A stretch of DNA of 64,000 nucleotides, taken from the NCBI GenBank assembly GCA_032718475.1, contig JAUCBJ010003058.1, forward strand, positions 36,156 through 100,155. Reading direction: 5' to 3'. The notes below the pieces were generated by a model. That model had not been told where the DNA came from and searched no databases. It was given only the letters and a program-made list of their open reading frames with translations. The translations under genes and the position numbers were made by a program. Every line of letters starts with the position of its first letter. Position 1 is the first letter of the stretch. Origin of the DNA: Nemertoderma westbladi (taxonomy: Eukaryota; Xenacoelomorpha; Nemertodermatida; Nemertodermatidae). Positions 11,176 through 23,227 of this stretch are shown here, piece after piece.

Positions 11176-12200
11176 ATGTTCGAAAGATGGCTTGTAGCTA
11201 AAACTAAACCTAATTTATTTAATATGAATGTAGTTCATATTGCAGGAACCCGAAACCTATGCGCTGATGCCCTTAGTCCTAATATAGATATGATCTATCT
11301 CCTGAACATATCATTATCAATGACGGTACTGAAATCAATGCATGTCTTGACAGCATCAGCCTCCAGTGAAATGCAGGTTTCTTATGGTTGTTCTTGAGAA
11401 TATGGACCATCAAAGTTTTAGCAATTTGAACTAATGAAAACTGCAGATAATGATATAGCTTATATTAAATTTAAGTCCCTATTGCTACACTTACCAACTA
11501 TCTCATTACATTGGGAACAACGTGAATGTGAAGTAATTGCAATACAAATTTTACATGGAAGACCTTGGAGATATGGCTGGTAAGAAGTGTCTAGTTGTTG
11601 CAGATGAACGTACTGGATGGATTTTTATCAAAGAATGTGGAATCCATGCTGACACAAAATGTATCTCTAACAATCTATGAGAAATATTTCAACATTGTGG
11701 TCACCCATTACACTACGTTTATATCATGATGGTGGGCCTCCATTTCATTCGAAATCATCTAAAGATTTTTTTGTGTGTGTGTTTATTATTAGTGATAAAA
11801 CTACATCTCCAAATTTACCACATGCAAAGGGTGTGCAGGAAGCAAAAAACGAATAAAAAACTGCATTGATCTCAAAGGTCAATTAAACCGTGATTAACTG
11901 ACACGTGGTCTAATTTCCCTTTGTTATATCCCTTGCATATTGTGTGATAATACAAGCTAAACCCAAGAAGTAAACTTTTGAATTATGAAGGAACTATGGG
12001 AAAATTCGATAATGGCTCTTATCTACATCATAATTGAGTATTTATGGGACCTATTCAACCAATACCATTTGGCGGTGGACCAACAGACACGCCCATGGTA
12101 GTTCCAGTCCCTTTACCCTATTCAGCCTCCCAGGTCTGATGCAGGCACTGTAGTGGTCCCTCAATCAGCTATAATTCCAACTACAGACGATATCCAATGC
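11176..12200 (+). pseudogene. LTR retroelement RNase H / integrase remnant (Ty3-like)
   Basis: The first open frame contains VVHIAGTRNLCADALS, which matches the end of the RNase H region of Ty3/gypsy-type Pol (IxGxxNxxADALSR). Downstream, CLVVADERTGWIF at about 11585-11630 corresponds to the integrase core (V-V-D-x-x-S/T-G-W). After a stop and a frameshift, LYHDGGPPFHSKSSKD at about 11715-11765 corresponds to the second catalytic Asp region (DGGP-x-F). A third block, PHAKGVQEAKN, near 11820 fits the region around the catalytic Glu. Several stops and frameshifts make it inactive. No LTRs were recognised. Confidence 0.72.
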
Positions 12201-12640
12201 GTATTATTATAGTTATCTTTGCATATATTTTTGTGTTCATATTTCAAGTATATAGGCCTACCTTTAGTATTCTATGAGAAAGGCGGTGCTAGACATAATT
12301 AAGTATGTAGTCAGTCAGTGGTCTAATGTCAACAATTGTACGTTTTGTGAATGTTGTTTACGATATAAAATATTAAAGCAATTAAAGTATTAGTATGCCA
12401 AATCCTTGATATATTAGAGAAGACTGGGTGACCTAAGGCAGCTTAAACTGAAAGTAAATAAAATAAAATATAACATAAGTATAACTTTTGTAAGAGACTT
12501 TATAAAATTATTGGGAAATAGAGATGTGGCAGTATTACAGTAGGTACATGTCCGATTATTAGTACTTGGCCACTGGTTTAGGAGAGTATTACTGGGGTTA
12601 ACATATAAGTGTTGGGAAGTAAATTACTATGTACTATTGT

Positions 12641-12795
12641 ACAGGTACAGGTACCGATACCTGTACTATTCTATTGTACAGGTACAGGTACATGTGCAGG
12701 TACAGGTACAGGTACAGGTACAGGTACAGGTACAGGTACAGGTACAGGTACAGGTACATGTACCTGTACTATTCTATTGTACAGGTACCGGTACC
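12641..12795. repeat. GGTACA hexamer array with flanking direct repeats
   Basis: A run of about ten GGTACA units (12696-12758) is bracketed by two copies of CTGTACTATTCTATTGTACA (about 12661-12680 and 12765-12784). Further GTACAGGTACC and GGTACCTGTAC palindromic pieces flank these. The whole block is rich in GTAC and can form hairpins. It is probably non-coding; open frames reading YRYR or VQVQ are by-products. Confidence 0.9.
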
Positions 12796-12799
12796 TTTG

Positions 12800-14250
12800 A
12801 CCAGATATTACTCTATTGATTTTGGTTATTATGTGATTATTATAGTATAGCAGTACTAAGTACTCAGTACATTATTTTTTATCTTCTTCCCTTGGATGGT
12901 CATACCTACGCCAAAAGTGTTGTGTTATATGCAGTGTTAGAATGTAGGCTATAGTTTGGTAGTTTGTTCTTGGTTTCAATTGGAAGTTGCAGTTTCTAGT
13001 TCAGTAGATATAGCCAAATGTAATGAAAGGTGAGGAAAGATTCTATGAAGATCCTATTGTGTGAATGACAGCTACAGCACTGCAGTTGTAGGTATTGTTT
13101 ATCGCCTTCGTTAGCAAAGCACCCGCCTGTATTTCCGAGTGTTTATAGTTTTGATTATAAAATCATGCCTTTGAAACCTGTTCCTTTATCTCAACTGGTA
13201 TCATATAGATTCCTTTTATTTTACTTACTTTTATTGTTTGGTTAGAATATCCAGCCTATGTAACTTGCTTTTCCCTCAATGGGTAATGATAGCCTAGCAT
13301 TTATTGTTTTTATATATTATTATTATTCATGAAAAATGCAGCAATGGACTTGATCCTCAGCGTGTTTCATCAGAGTTGGATGGTCATACTGCGATAATAG
13401 TTGACTGATGTACCAACGTACCGGCAGGCCCACAACAGTAAATTTAGAGCCTGGTTGTGTTCAGTGATTCTGATAAATGAAATGATTAAAGGGAAACTGA
13501 ATCTGAGAACAAGGGACATTATCTGCTTGCAGATTCAGTTCCCCCGACTCAATCCGCTAGCGGACATAGGCCCCCTGTACTGATGCAGTCTGTATCCGCA
13601 GGGGGGCAGCATGCACCAGAATCAGAAGTTACACCAGAACGTCGGACTTCACATGTGCTGTGGAAGATGATTTTTTCAATTGTTTTTCACCTTCGAATTT
13701 TAGGTGACAGACTATCAGACGACAGAGATTGAAACAGCAGTACCCATATGATAATATCTCTTTTTGTCACTCATTCCACGACTAGAACTTCCAACTCCTA
13801 CCAAGAACCAACTAAAAACTATACACTCTGCTGACACTGCAGCACTAAGCTACAACACTGGACCCGTATGTAATTGGTGAAGTTCTTAGTCATATTTTGG
13901 GTGTTTTCCCAAATTCCACCTATGTGGGAATAATATGTGCATCACATGGTGTCTGGTTAACCGTTGCTGGTGTCCTCTACAGAGGCAATGACGATTGTGA
14001 GTAATAATACCAAAACCAATAAAGGACAATATTAGATGGGTAATAACGGTGGATGTAATATTGGCTACCGAGTGAGATCAATGTGTGAGCACTCACGGAG
14101 GTACGATGTGAGAGATGTGTCATATCATTGGATGAATAAACAGAGAGAGCAATTTAGAGTGCCGAGGATAACCTAAACACTACATATTAGTAAATGCACA
14201 AGTAAGGTACTTGCAATATACTGGCCAGCAGTATACTACTCCCGCAATAT
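12800..14250. other. Non-coding stretch
   Basis: No supported exon or element. The frame at 13401-13583 has no family features. Confidence 0.5.
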
Positions 14251-14256
14251 ACTGCC

Positions 14257-14283
14257 CAGCGATACTGCTTGGCAGTATCGCTG
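14257..14283. repeat. Perfect 12-bp hairpin, 3-base loop
   Basis: CAGCGATACTGC (14257-14268) pairs exactly with GCAGTATCGCTG (14272-14283) around the loop TTG. Related ATATACTG motifs occur just upstream (14215-14255), suggesting a palindromic short repeat. Confidence 0.85.
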
Positions 14284-14384
14284 AATTTTAGTCTGAATTT
14301 TAGTCAATATATTTTCAGGTATTTTTTTTCATCGGAGGGAAGGGGGGTGGGGGGAGGGATATTGCAAGGGATTGTTTGGGTTTG

Positions 14385-14402
14385 CCCCCCCCCCCCCCCC
14401 CC
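14385..14402. repeat. Poly(C) tract, 18 bases
   Basis: An uninterrupted C run preceded by a G-rich stretch (14336-14358). The two could pair as a hairpin. Confidence 0.9.
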
Positions 14403-14479
14403 AAGGAATATTCTGGATTAAGTTATACTACACCAAGGAAGGTGGCACTACAGTGTTATTGACCACCCTAGGTTAGGTT

Positions 14480-14560
14480 GAACCAGTGGCGTAGCCAGCA
14501 TTTAACAAGGGGAGGGTCCAGAGCCAAAACGGGTGGGGGGAATGAATGAAACTAAAAAAT
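14480..14560. mobile_element. Possible DNA-transposon end
   Basis: CAGTGGCGTAGCCAGCAT resembles, from memory, the CAGTGGCG-type ends common in hAT elements. No matching inverted end was found nearby, so only one terminus, if it is one, is visible. Confidence 0.3.
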
Positions 14561-14959
14561 GCTAACATATGTGAGGTTTCATAAAGAAACCGACCTACGG
14601 TTGCAAAAATTAAACTTGTTTTTTTTAATGATTCAAATACACATTTTTATGCTGAATCGAACACTGAAAACTGATTTCGAATCCAATAACGTGTTGTCAC
14701 GAAAATGAGTTTTGAAAATTAGCAGTTAGAATTAGCTAAAATACTAATTATAATGCTAATGCTAACTTAGCATTAGCTAATGACCAAGACTTTGAAGTTA
14801 TGAGAGTTTCAAACTTTCCCGCCAATTTTCTGTTTTTGGGGGATTTTTCCAATATAAAATTTTACGATATTTTTAAAAGTAGACATGTAAAAAATTAGGT
14901 ACATGTTAGAATTCAAACACAAGTCAGTATGGCCTTTAGCTAACATGTTTTATTTTTAT

Positions 14960-15310
14960 TATTACTGGAGGTCACTGTGTCTGTCTGTCTGAATGTCTGT
15001 ATTTTTGTTTGTCAAGAAATATTACAAATAAATAACGAAAAAACAATTTTTTTGGTAATGGGGTTTTACTTGCCGATGATTTCAATTACGATGTCAGTTT
15101 TCACTATTTGCCGAATCTAAACTTTTGTCTGCCTGTCAGTCAGTTTATTTGTTATTATGTCTTTCTGCCCGTTAAAATTTAAGAAAGAGCACAAACTATT
15201 TAGAATTTGTGTTAATAGGGTTTTTCTGGGCGGTGATTACATTTAAAATGTAACTTTCCTGACTGGAAGAAATCTAAACGGTCTGTCTGTCTGTCTCCTG
15301 GTCTGTCTGT
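14960..15310. repeat. Diverged tandem repeat with GTCTGTCTG blocks
   Basis: Three blocks of GTCTGTCTG-like sequence (about 14972, 15127 and 15282) are separated by about 155-160 bp. The intervening sequence is also partly shared (AATCTAAAC before the second and third blocks). Confidence 0.5.
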
Positions 15311-17400
15311 GTGTTTGTCTGTCAAAAACGAGAAAAAAATAAAATTAACAAAAAATTCAATTTATGAGTTTTATCTATTGTTGTATGTTTATATTTTATA
15401 TAGTTTAGTATACTGTATATATATCTTTTTAAATAATCGATAAGCCCACAATAGCCTTCGGCAATTGAAACACAATGGATTATTTAATAATGAGATTAAT
15501 TTAGTGGTGAACTGCTGACAGCTGACCAGCGGGGTCTGGCCAACCATGTAATAAGGTTGAAATGATTTCCGAAAATATCGAGAATAATAATAACTGTTGT
15601 GTTGAGAAGAAATAGGTTGGTTTCAAGTTAATAGAGTGCTGGGCAAAACTGTTCATCTATCTATCATCAGTTATTTGCACATACCAACGGTGGTTTATCT
15701 TTACCCCCAAATTTAGTAAGAAATCTGGAGGGATATATGGCATTGACTATTCCTTTTTGTCCATATAATAATATAATAAAAGTAATAAAACTGATAATAA
15801 TTATTTCCAAAAGTGGTTTGGATAGACTTCTATGAATCGAAGGCCAGGACTCAAATCCCATGATGTATTTTCTTACGTACCCCGTGACTGTTGAAGGTCG
15901 CCGTTGAGAGACGTGCCTTTATAAGTATCAACTCATAAACTTTAGCGCCACAACTTTCCACTACTGAACGCAAAGCGAAATCTATTATAACTCCATACAT
16001 TGCACTTCTTTTATATTGAGTTGTGTATGTTGTGGTTAATTGAATTGAACCAGATAGAAAATGGAGGCCTATATGTATGTATGTAGACTATTAATTTGAA
16101 AAATAGATAACTCTAAAGGTGGTGCACAAAGCTACCTCATAATGTATACTGTTTACAAAGAAAACTAATATAGTGCTCAAAGTTAACTAATATACAGTAA
16201 TTCACAATACTGTAGTTCACAAAATGGATAAGTTAAACATTTGCGTGATTTGTACCTAAATATAAATACAAATAGCTGCATTATTTTTTTTATGAAAGGA
16301 ATGGTTTTTTCAGTCCTATATAATGTATCGCGTAGGTAAATAAATGATTATATATCCTGCTACAATAATTATAAACAACATACCAAATTTTATAAGAATT
16401 CAGTAGCGTTTGAAGATTATTAATTACTTTCAAGAAGAGATAATAAAACTTTAATAAAACTTTAATAACACTTTAATAAAACTTTAATAAAACTTTAATA
16501 AAACTTGATAATAAATGAAGATAATAATATTTTTACCTTATAAGCAACATAACATAGTCCTGCTACTCACAATTCTCTTTGTATATGTCTTATTAAATAT
16601 TGAGGCAATCACTACTTGTTTTTATGACCATAATTATTGTTTAGATTCACTTTTATTTATCTTATTTTAGAGAAGAAATACAGCTGATTATAATGTAGAT
16701 CAAAAGATAAAGCAATCAATAATTAATTTTTAATTAATGGTGCATTCCAATGGCAAGGGTAATTCCTTTCAAAGGAAATTCTTGAAATTCTTTGATGTAT
16801 ATAGTTAGGAACCGCAAGTTGCTTATTGTCATAAGTATGTAAGCTCTGAATTTAATTTGAGTTAGTTCATATTCAATATCAAATTATTCCAAAAAGCCCT
16901 AACGATTTTCCTACCTTTTAACACTGGTACACCCTAAATCAAAGGTAACTCGCAATTTTACAGACTCATAGGGTCAGGGGTCTAGCAATGGGATGTTCTG
17001 ATGGGCAAACCGATCGATCAAACTCGACTAATCTAAAAGGAATCTCTCAAGGAATATCCTACACCACAGTCTCTACACTCTGGGAGTGTCGAGATTCAGT
17101 TGGCAGAGGGGTCTAGGAATCGGATGTTCTGATTGGCTAATACTGAACCATCACATACTATAAATATTCTGCACATATTTTTTTCAAGGCCATATTTTAT
17201 GGTCTCTGGGTTTTATTGGAATTTTTTTCGTTTTTAAAAAGTTAATTAAATTAATGTGTCCAGTACAGAAATTAAAATAACCTGAACACCCCCCAAATGA
17301 CCCTCTGCTGCATCGTTTTTTGGGGGCTGTATGGGTCATTTCTCATCATTTTGAAGTTTGATAATGAGTTTTCGGATTTATTTATCATTTATTTTATTTC
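15310..17400. other. AT-rich non-coding stretch
   Basis: No supported exon. An 11-bp tandem (TAATAAAACTT, about six copies) lies at about 16441-16508. A short direct repeat around GGGGTCTAG..AT.GGATGTTCTGAT occurs near 16977 and 17106. Confidence 0.5.
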
Positions 17401-17416
17401 CTAGAGTTTTTTTTAT

Positions 17417-18082
17417 CTATACTTGTAATCCTAAATATACTGTATAATGTTTGTGAGAGGTATATTTAGCGAGTTTGCCCCTATTATATGCATTCCTCTT
17501 CTTGGCCCTTTGACTTTCATCAACCACCATCACCGATAGAGGTTCGTGGGGAGTCGACGCTGCCATCTTTTTTGCTTGTTTCCGGTAGGCTCGGTTCGGT
17601 TTAGGGAACTTTATCTCATCCACTCGTCAATATATTTCCCCTTTATAGGCAGGCAATCAAGAACCATTCGTCGTCTCCAAAATCTTGTTGGTAGGAGTAT
17701 AGTCGACGGATTATTTTGGTTGGTCCAAAGAGGATGGCGCTCTGAATAAGATACTGATAGCTGAGAGGGAGGTTCTTCCTCTTTGCAAGCTCCTCAGGGA
17801 ACATAAAGTATCCCCGGTACATATCTTTCCCATCGTTTGCTACGTTATATCGGTCCCTTGTTTTGAGATGCGAACTAGCAAACGTCTCGAAAATTACCAT
17901 ATTTCTGGTAGCCAGTTTATCCGTTGCAGGTCACTTGATATGGCCTCTTCCTCCACGTGTAAGTCTATGAAACCCACAGGAGTCGCATACTGAACTAAGC
18001 AATGAGCAAACCCAGACATTGTGCCTCGATCGTGTGCAGTATGTGCATTGTGCAGTACAACATTCCTAGCAAAGCTAGACAT
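17417..18082 (-). other. Unassigned minus-strand open frames
   Basis: Three open stretches lie at 17417-17623, 17643-17900 and 17894-18082. They read like protein rather than random sequence: KFPKPNRAYRKQAKKM; YRGYFMFPEELAKRKNLPL and FGPTKIIRRLYSYQQDFGDDEW; and VGFIDLHVEEEAISSDLQ. I do not recognise a family. They sit just downstream of the BEL/Pao integrase start, so they could be a decayed 3' part of that element or exons of something else. The first frame opens with GTG after a stop, so no real start is visible. Confidence 0.3.
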
Positions 18083-18129
18083 GGTTCAGCGATCATGCAC
18101 ATTGTATAGCACAGACATTGTTCCGATCC

Positions 18130-20747
18130 GCAGTTATTGCAGACATTCCAGGTGTCAGGAAATCTGTAGTATACTGGGATTTTGTTCCCAACATTGTACA
18201 TTGTACATCCAATATCGCTGCTTTATGTTGGCCATAATCCAGTTCTGACCAGCATGCAGGTTATCTTCATGGCATTGTCACACTAGTAGTCTGGCTAGAT
18301 GGGAGTTTCCAGGAAGAATTGCTGGGTACTTTATTTCATATTCCACTGGTGCGTTTGCCATGTGGGTAATTATTAGAATCACTCTATCATTGCCCATAGT
18401 GGGCCTTAGTTGATAAATAGGACTATTGGGTTTGATGGTTTTACCCTTCACTAACTGCTCCCACTCATCCAAAAATACTCCGGATGTATCGTGTAATACA
18501 TCACTCAGCTGTGGTGAGCTCCTGGTTATTGCGCTTTACCATCGGGACACTGAGTCTCCATCTCATAAAGTTCCAGAGTGCTAATACATAGTTTGTGAGT
18601 TTTTTCATGTCCATGATCCAAAGATGTCCGTGATCTTCCCTTCTTTGACCTTCTCGATCTCTTTGTCATCCTCAGTATACTTCCCACTGTCTTTTCCGGA
18701 TAAAATTTAATGCTCCAGGTCAGTTGGGTTTGATTGAGGAACTCGGGCCCATCTAGCCACATCTGATGTTGCCTAATTCATGTGGGGTAGCTCTATGGCT
18801 AGCAATGTCTGTGGGGTTCTGTTTTCCAGCGACTTGGTGCCATTGTTCTCTGTCCATGCACTGTTTGATCTCTGTGGCATGGTTCACTACAAATGTCGTG
18901 TGTCATTGGGATGGGGGTGGAGGTAATAGAGAATGATGCTGGAGTCCACCCAGAAATGTTCCGACTGTATCTTAATCCACAGCTCTCTCAGGATCATTCG
19001 ATTTTGACGAATGGTCCATACAGCTGCTTGAAGCTCCAGTCTCGGTACCTTTGCCACGAACTCTCCCAATACTGTCTTGGCTTTGGTAAATATGAAACTG
19101 GTATCTATCTCACCATCCTCATTTCTCCTCCTCAGGTATGTGAAGACCCGTATCTAGGTGTTTGATGCATCTGAGAAGGTGTGTAGCTGGTAAAAATCAC
19201 CCAGGAAAAAACGGACGCGGGACTCTCATTAGTTTTAACTATTCTAGGTTCTTCACCCACACTTCCCATTTTTTTCGTAGAACCAGGGGTAACTCCTGGT
19301 CCCATCCTAGACCATTTATCCACATCTCCTTTATTCGGTTGATTCCAGCTAGGGTGACTGGGGTAACGAAATTTAATGGATCGAATATCGAACTCCATAA
19401 GGAGAGGCATCCTCTTTTAGTGAGTGGTCTGTCGACGTGGGTATATTTAAAATGGAAGCTATCATAATGGATATTCCACTCTGTGTTACAGATACTCTGT
19501 GTTTGTCTCTCTCGGAGTACATTTTTTCTAGTTTGATCTCTTCTGGAATTGCTCCATTAGCTCCATGTTGCGTGATCAGAACTTTACCAAGGGGAATCCT
19601 CCCGTTCCAAGGCAGTTGACCATACCCATGGCTAAGTCATATGCATCATCCAACCTCTCGGCCCCAGAGCATCCAATCTACGTAGAAACAGCATCTGATG
19701 TTATCGATAACATTGTGGGGTATTTCATTTCAAACATGTCAACTGTTTTCTTTATCATGGCGCTGCAGACTACAGGGGAATTCTTTGCCCCAAATACCCA
19801 TATATGTATATATATAATATATGCAATATTTCAACGTCTTTTAACATACGATTGTTGATTTCTGATATAGTTAGTGCTTGATTCATCCAACATATCCTCA
19901 GGCTGTTGGAGTCTATTGGTAGTGTCCATACCTGATGGAACATCACCTTTATATTGAATGTGAAAGTAATATTGTTCTCGGAAGTGCAGCAGTACGCTGG
20001 CAAGTAAACTATATATGTTAGGCCTGGTAATACAGTTGGCTGTTCAGGGATTCTCCTTGAAAGGTAGCTGTGGTGTCGTTAACTACTCTGATCTTTCCAG
20101 CCTTACATTTTTCATTCACATAGTTGGTGGGCAGGTAATAAGTGTGAGTGGACCCTTCTAGTTCTGTCGTCGGCACCCTCTCCATTAAACCATATGACAA
20201 ATACCCGGTTATGACCCGGTTCAATGTAATGGGCTTTAATCTCTGGCTGTATACTCAGCTGTCACAATATTCCCTTTAATCGAGTGAGCGCCATACTCGA
20301 ATAATTAACCATTGTTTTATCTAATTGTTTCCACAACATCCGTGATCTTCAATGCCCATCAACAAACTCAGGTTGTTCCATAAGCATCATGCAGTATTGG
20401 TCTTCTTCCAACAAGACTTTGTTGCTCTTGGCGAACTCTTGTGTTTCGAAGTTGAAATATCTTGCCAGTTCTTTCTGTGTCCTTTCTGATTTCAAGAACA
20501 TGTCTCCAATGTATTCTGACACCAAGTGGTGTCTTATGTTGACGGCGTTATCTTCTACCCGATATTTGGGAAGATATGTGTAGGTGTTGGTGGTTTCCTC
20601 TTTTATACCACACAATATCCATCCAGCCCATAATTGTCCTTTCCGCATAAAATCCGTCATTGGGTTTGGTTGATCTGGTGATCTCGCCTGTTGGAATGTG
20701 AAATCAGGGGTGTCTAGGCTGATTAGGATTGTCGGAATCTCACACAC
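18130..20747 (-). mobile_element. BEL/Pao LTR retrotransposon, broken pol
   Basis: Minus-strand open pieces follow BEL/Pao pol order. At 20349-20747 is the region after the protease (GQLWAGWILCG; ARYFNFETQEF). At 20018-20224 comes the start of the reverse transcriptase (TYYLPTNYV, then KIRVVNDTTA). At 19770-20003 is the RT core with MFHQVWTLPIDSNSLRICW. At 18887-19069 is the Pao-type RNase H (RLELQAAVWTIRQNRM, FWVDSSIILYYL). At 18526-18762 is the WLDGPEFL block, and at 18278-18472 the N-terminal integrase region (LRPTMGNDRVI, YPAILPGNSHLARLLV), with QRYW near 18220. Frames change repeatedly and stops intervene. Gag, protease and the integrase catalytic core are not recognisable, and no LTR pair was seen. 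It lies within the long first intron of the cyclase gene, on the same strand. Confidence 0.85.
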
Positions 20748-20749
20748 AG

Positions 20750-21836
20750 ATTGGTGTGCACTAAGGCACTGTGTATTGTGATGAATGAATGGGAATTACC
20801 TTGGTGAATATGGTATATCTCCTATTAATCATGTTCACTACGTTTGAGATGTTTGTGGTGTGGTATCTCTTCTGGGATGGCACTGCTCCGGTTGGAATTT
20901 GGTTCTAGGATTAGACAGTTCGACACTCATCCTACCACCCTCCTTTGACCTTGAGTAATAGGAGGGTTTGCTGGATCTATCATTTTGAGCATCCCTTCTC
21001 CTCCGCATTTCTCCTCGGTAAGGTAGTATGGAAAAATCGAAGTTTGCCGTGGAATATGCAGCAATGTATGATGTCAGTTGTCACTACAGATAGGAACAGA
21101 CACCACCTCATTGAGTCACTGGTTGCCAGGAGCTACGGCATACGGGAAGCGGACTCGCCTGCGTATTGGGTGGGATACGCCCGCAGACTCTAGTTTGCTC
21201 TGTGTGCGGGGTGGATGGCGCATATGGCAAGCAATTGGATTTGGTGATGGGGCAGGTCTGCGTGGCATTGACCTCAATGGCAGCTGTTCAGGGCGTTACT
21301 ACTTAACATCCTTTCCAGAGTGACTTGTAGCTTTAATCCAGAGTGACTTACATTTCTCACCAATATACTATTCCTGTACAAACAATATGTAAGCAGGTGA
21401 CTGGTTTTGTCTGATAACTATAATATTTCCATTTTCGAAAGAAAAGTGTTCGAATTATTGCATTTTTGTCATTTCGAATAAAGACAAAAAGACAAAAAAC
21501 ATAATAATTATAACGATTTACGCTTCAAAACTTTCACCTTAGTATATTGATAATATCTTTGGCAATCTATGGTGAAATTCACAACGGTTTTCAGATTCGG
21601 AATTTGCAGAAGAAGGCGTTTCTAATGGTATCTGGATTACTTTCAAAAGATAAAAAAATAAAGCCAACTGAGATGGTTAAATATTGTTAGAAAGGCGCTT
21701 TTAACGGCTTGTTATATCGGAATAGCTCAGATATTGGAAAATCCGCCTCGGCCAGCAGTAAGTAAATTTGTCGAATTATCATCATACCAAATTTCGTAGC
21801 ATAATATGATTGAAATTTGAAAAAAAATGAGGAGGA

Positions 21837-21867
<31 letters not shown>

Positions 21868-23227
21868 AGTGGCTTTATAAACATTTGATGTGGCGGATGT
21901 TGTTCAATCATAATTAAAACGAATAACATTTTATTATGGAAATATTTCGAACACATAAAAACAAAAATTTGTAAGTTTATATTATTTACTCCAAATCAAA
22001 TTCGAGGCATCCGACAGCAACTATCTTCGAAATGCTACATACTTAAAATGAAAATGCTTCATTCAACACCATAATGTACTATTCCAGCTAGTACCACAGA
22101 AAGTCATTAAGTTGACAGGAAGATATTACTCTAGCAGTTAACACCTACAATCATACATTGTCACAGTCCATTAATAAGAAATCCATTAAAATAGACAGTT
22201 ATTCTGAGTTCGGGTTCCGCGGTGTTGTTTCAGTGTATATTACGTGCTAAATGTACACAATAAATTGATCAGTAAAATTCACCAAAGATTGTCGCTATGG
22301 AGAATAAATAAACAGCAGTGGGAACTATTGATGTAATTTAGATGCGACGCGAGTTGTTTGTTTATTATTTACGTCGTCAAGTTATATAAAGTAAACCACT
22401 ACCATCGATTCCATCGAGACTATTAATTCAATTGTTGCCAACACGTGGTTTCATGACAATGTTCCTGGCAAATGTTAAAGGTCTCCTTTCGCATGTAGAC
22501 TGGTGGGAAAACTGGCAGAAAACTGATAACGATGGCTAGCAGACAAGATAGATAGATACTTCTTTTTATTCAAAAAATCCGATTGTTTACACTCACAGAG
22601 ACAGCCTAATAGTAAAAAACTATTGTTGCTGATAATGGGTGGAATAAAGCGTCAATATTTATGGCGTTATTTAGGTTCTACGTAACATAATTAGTAGCAC
22701 ATACCTTTCCACAAAGAAACAAGAAACACTTACACCAGCAATTCGAACATTAAAGTAAGCCTTTTTAATTTAATTTAATGTAATTGATTTATCTCTATCG
22801 TATTTTCTACAGAAATGGTATTAATTTTGGTTAGAAATTTCTAGTATGTTTTTTTATTTCGCGAATTTTATTATTTAGTGCATTCCATAATAGGCGAGTA
22901 CAGCTAACCAGTATACTATTGTATCCAATGATTTTATGGGTTTTATGAATTTTTACACCAAAAAGTAATTTTATTTATTTATATGTGGAGAGGTTAGTAA
23001 AGGTAGTGTTAAATTATTTATACACAGTAGTGATAAGTTGTAGAAATTTTAGTGCAAAGAAATCTCTAAGAGCTTGTAGATGTGGCAGTCCAGTGGTTTA
23101 TCTTATTTTTTTACAGTAAATAATACGGAGGTCATAATTTTATATTTTGTCCAGCCCATGCAGGATATCCTTGTTTGTATCCATGAATGCCATGCAGTGA
23201 AGAGATTAGTGTGCAGCAGTAGTTGTG
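20750..23227. other. Non-coding stretch before the satellite
   Basis: No supported exon. A poly(G) tract of 27 bases lies at 21837-21863. Open frames at 20945-21323 have no family features. Confidence 0.5.

Noticed and set aside
12609-12850. YRYR / VQVQ / TGTG proteins
   Set aside because: They are translations of the GGTACA hexamer array in all three frames.
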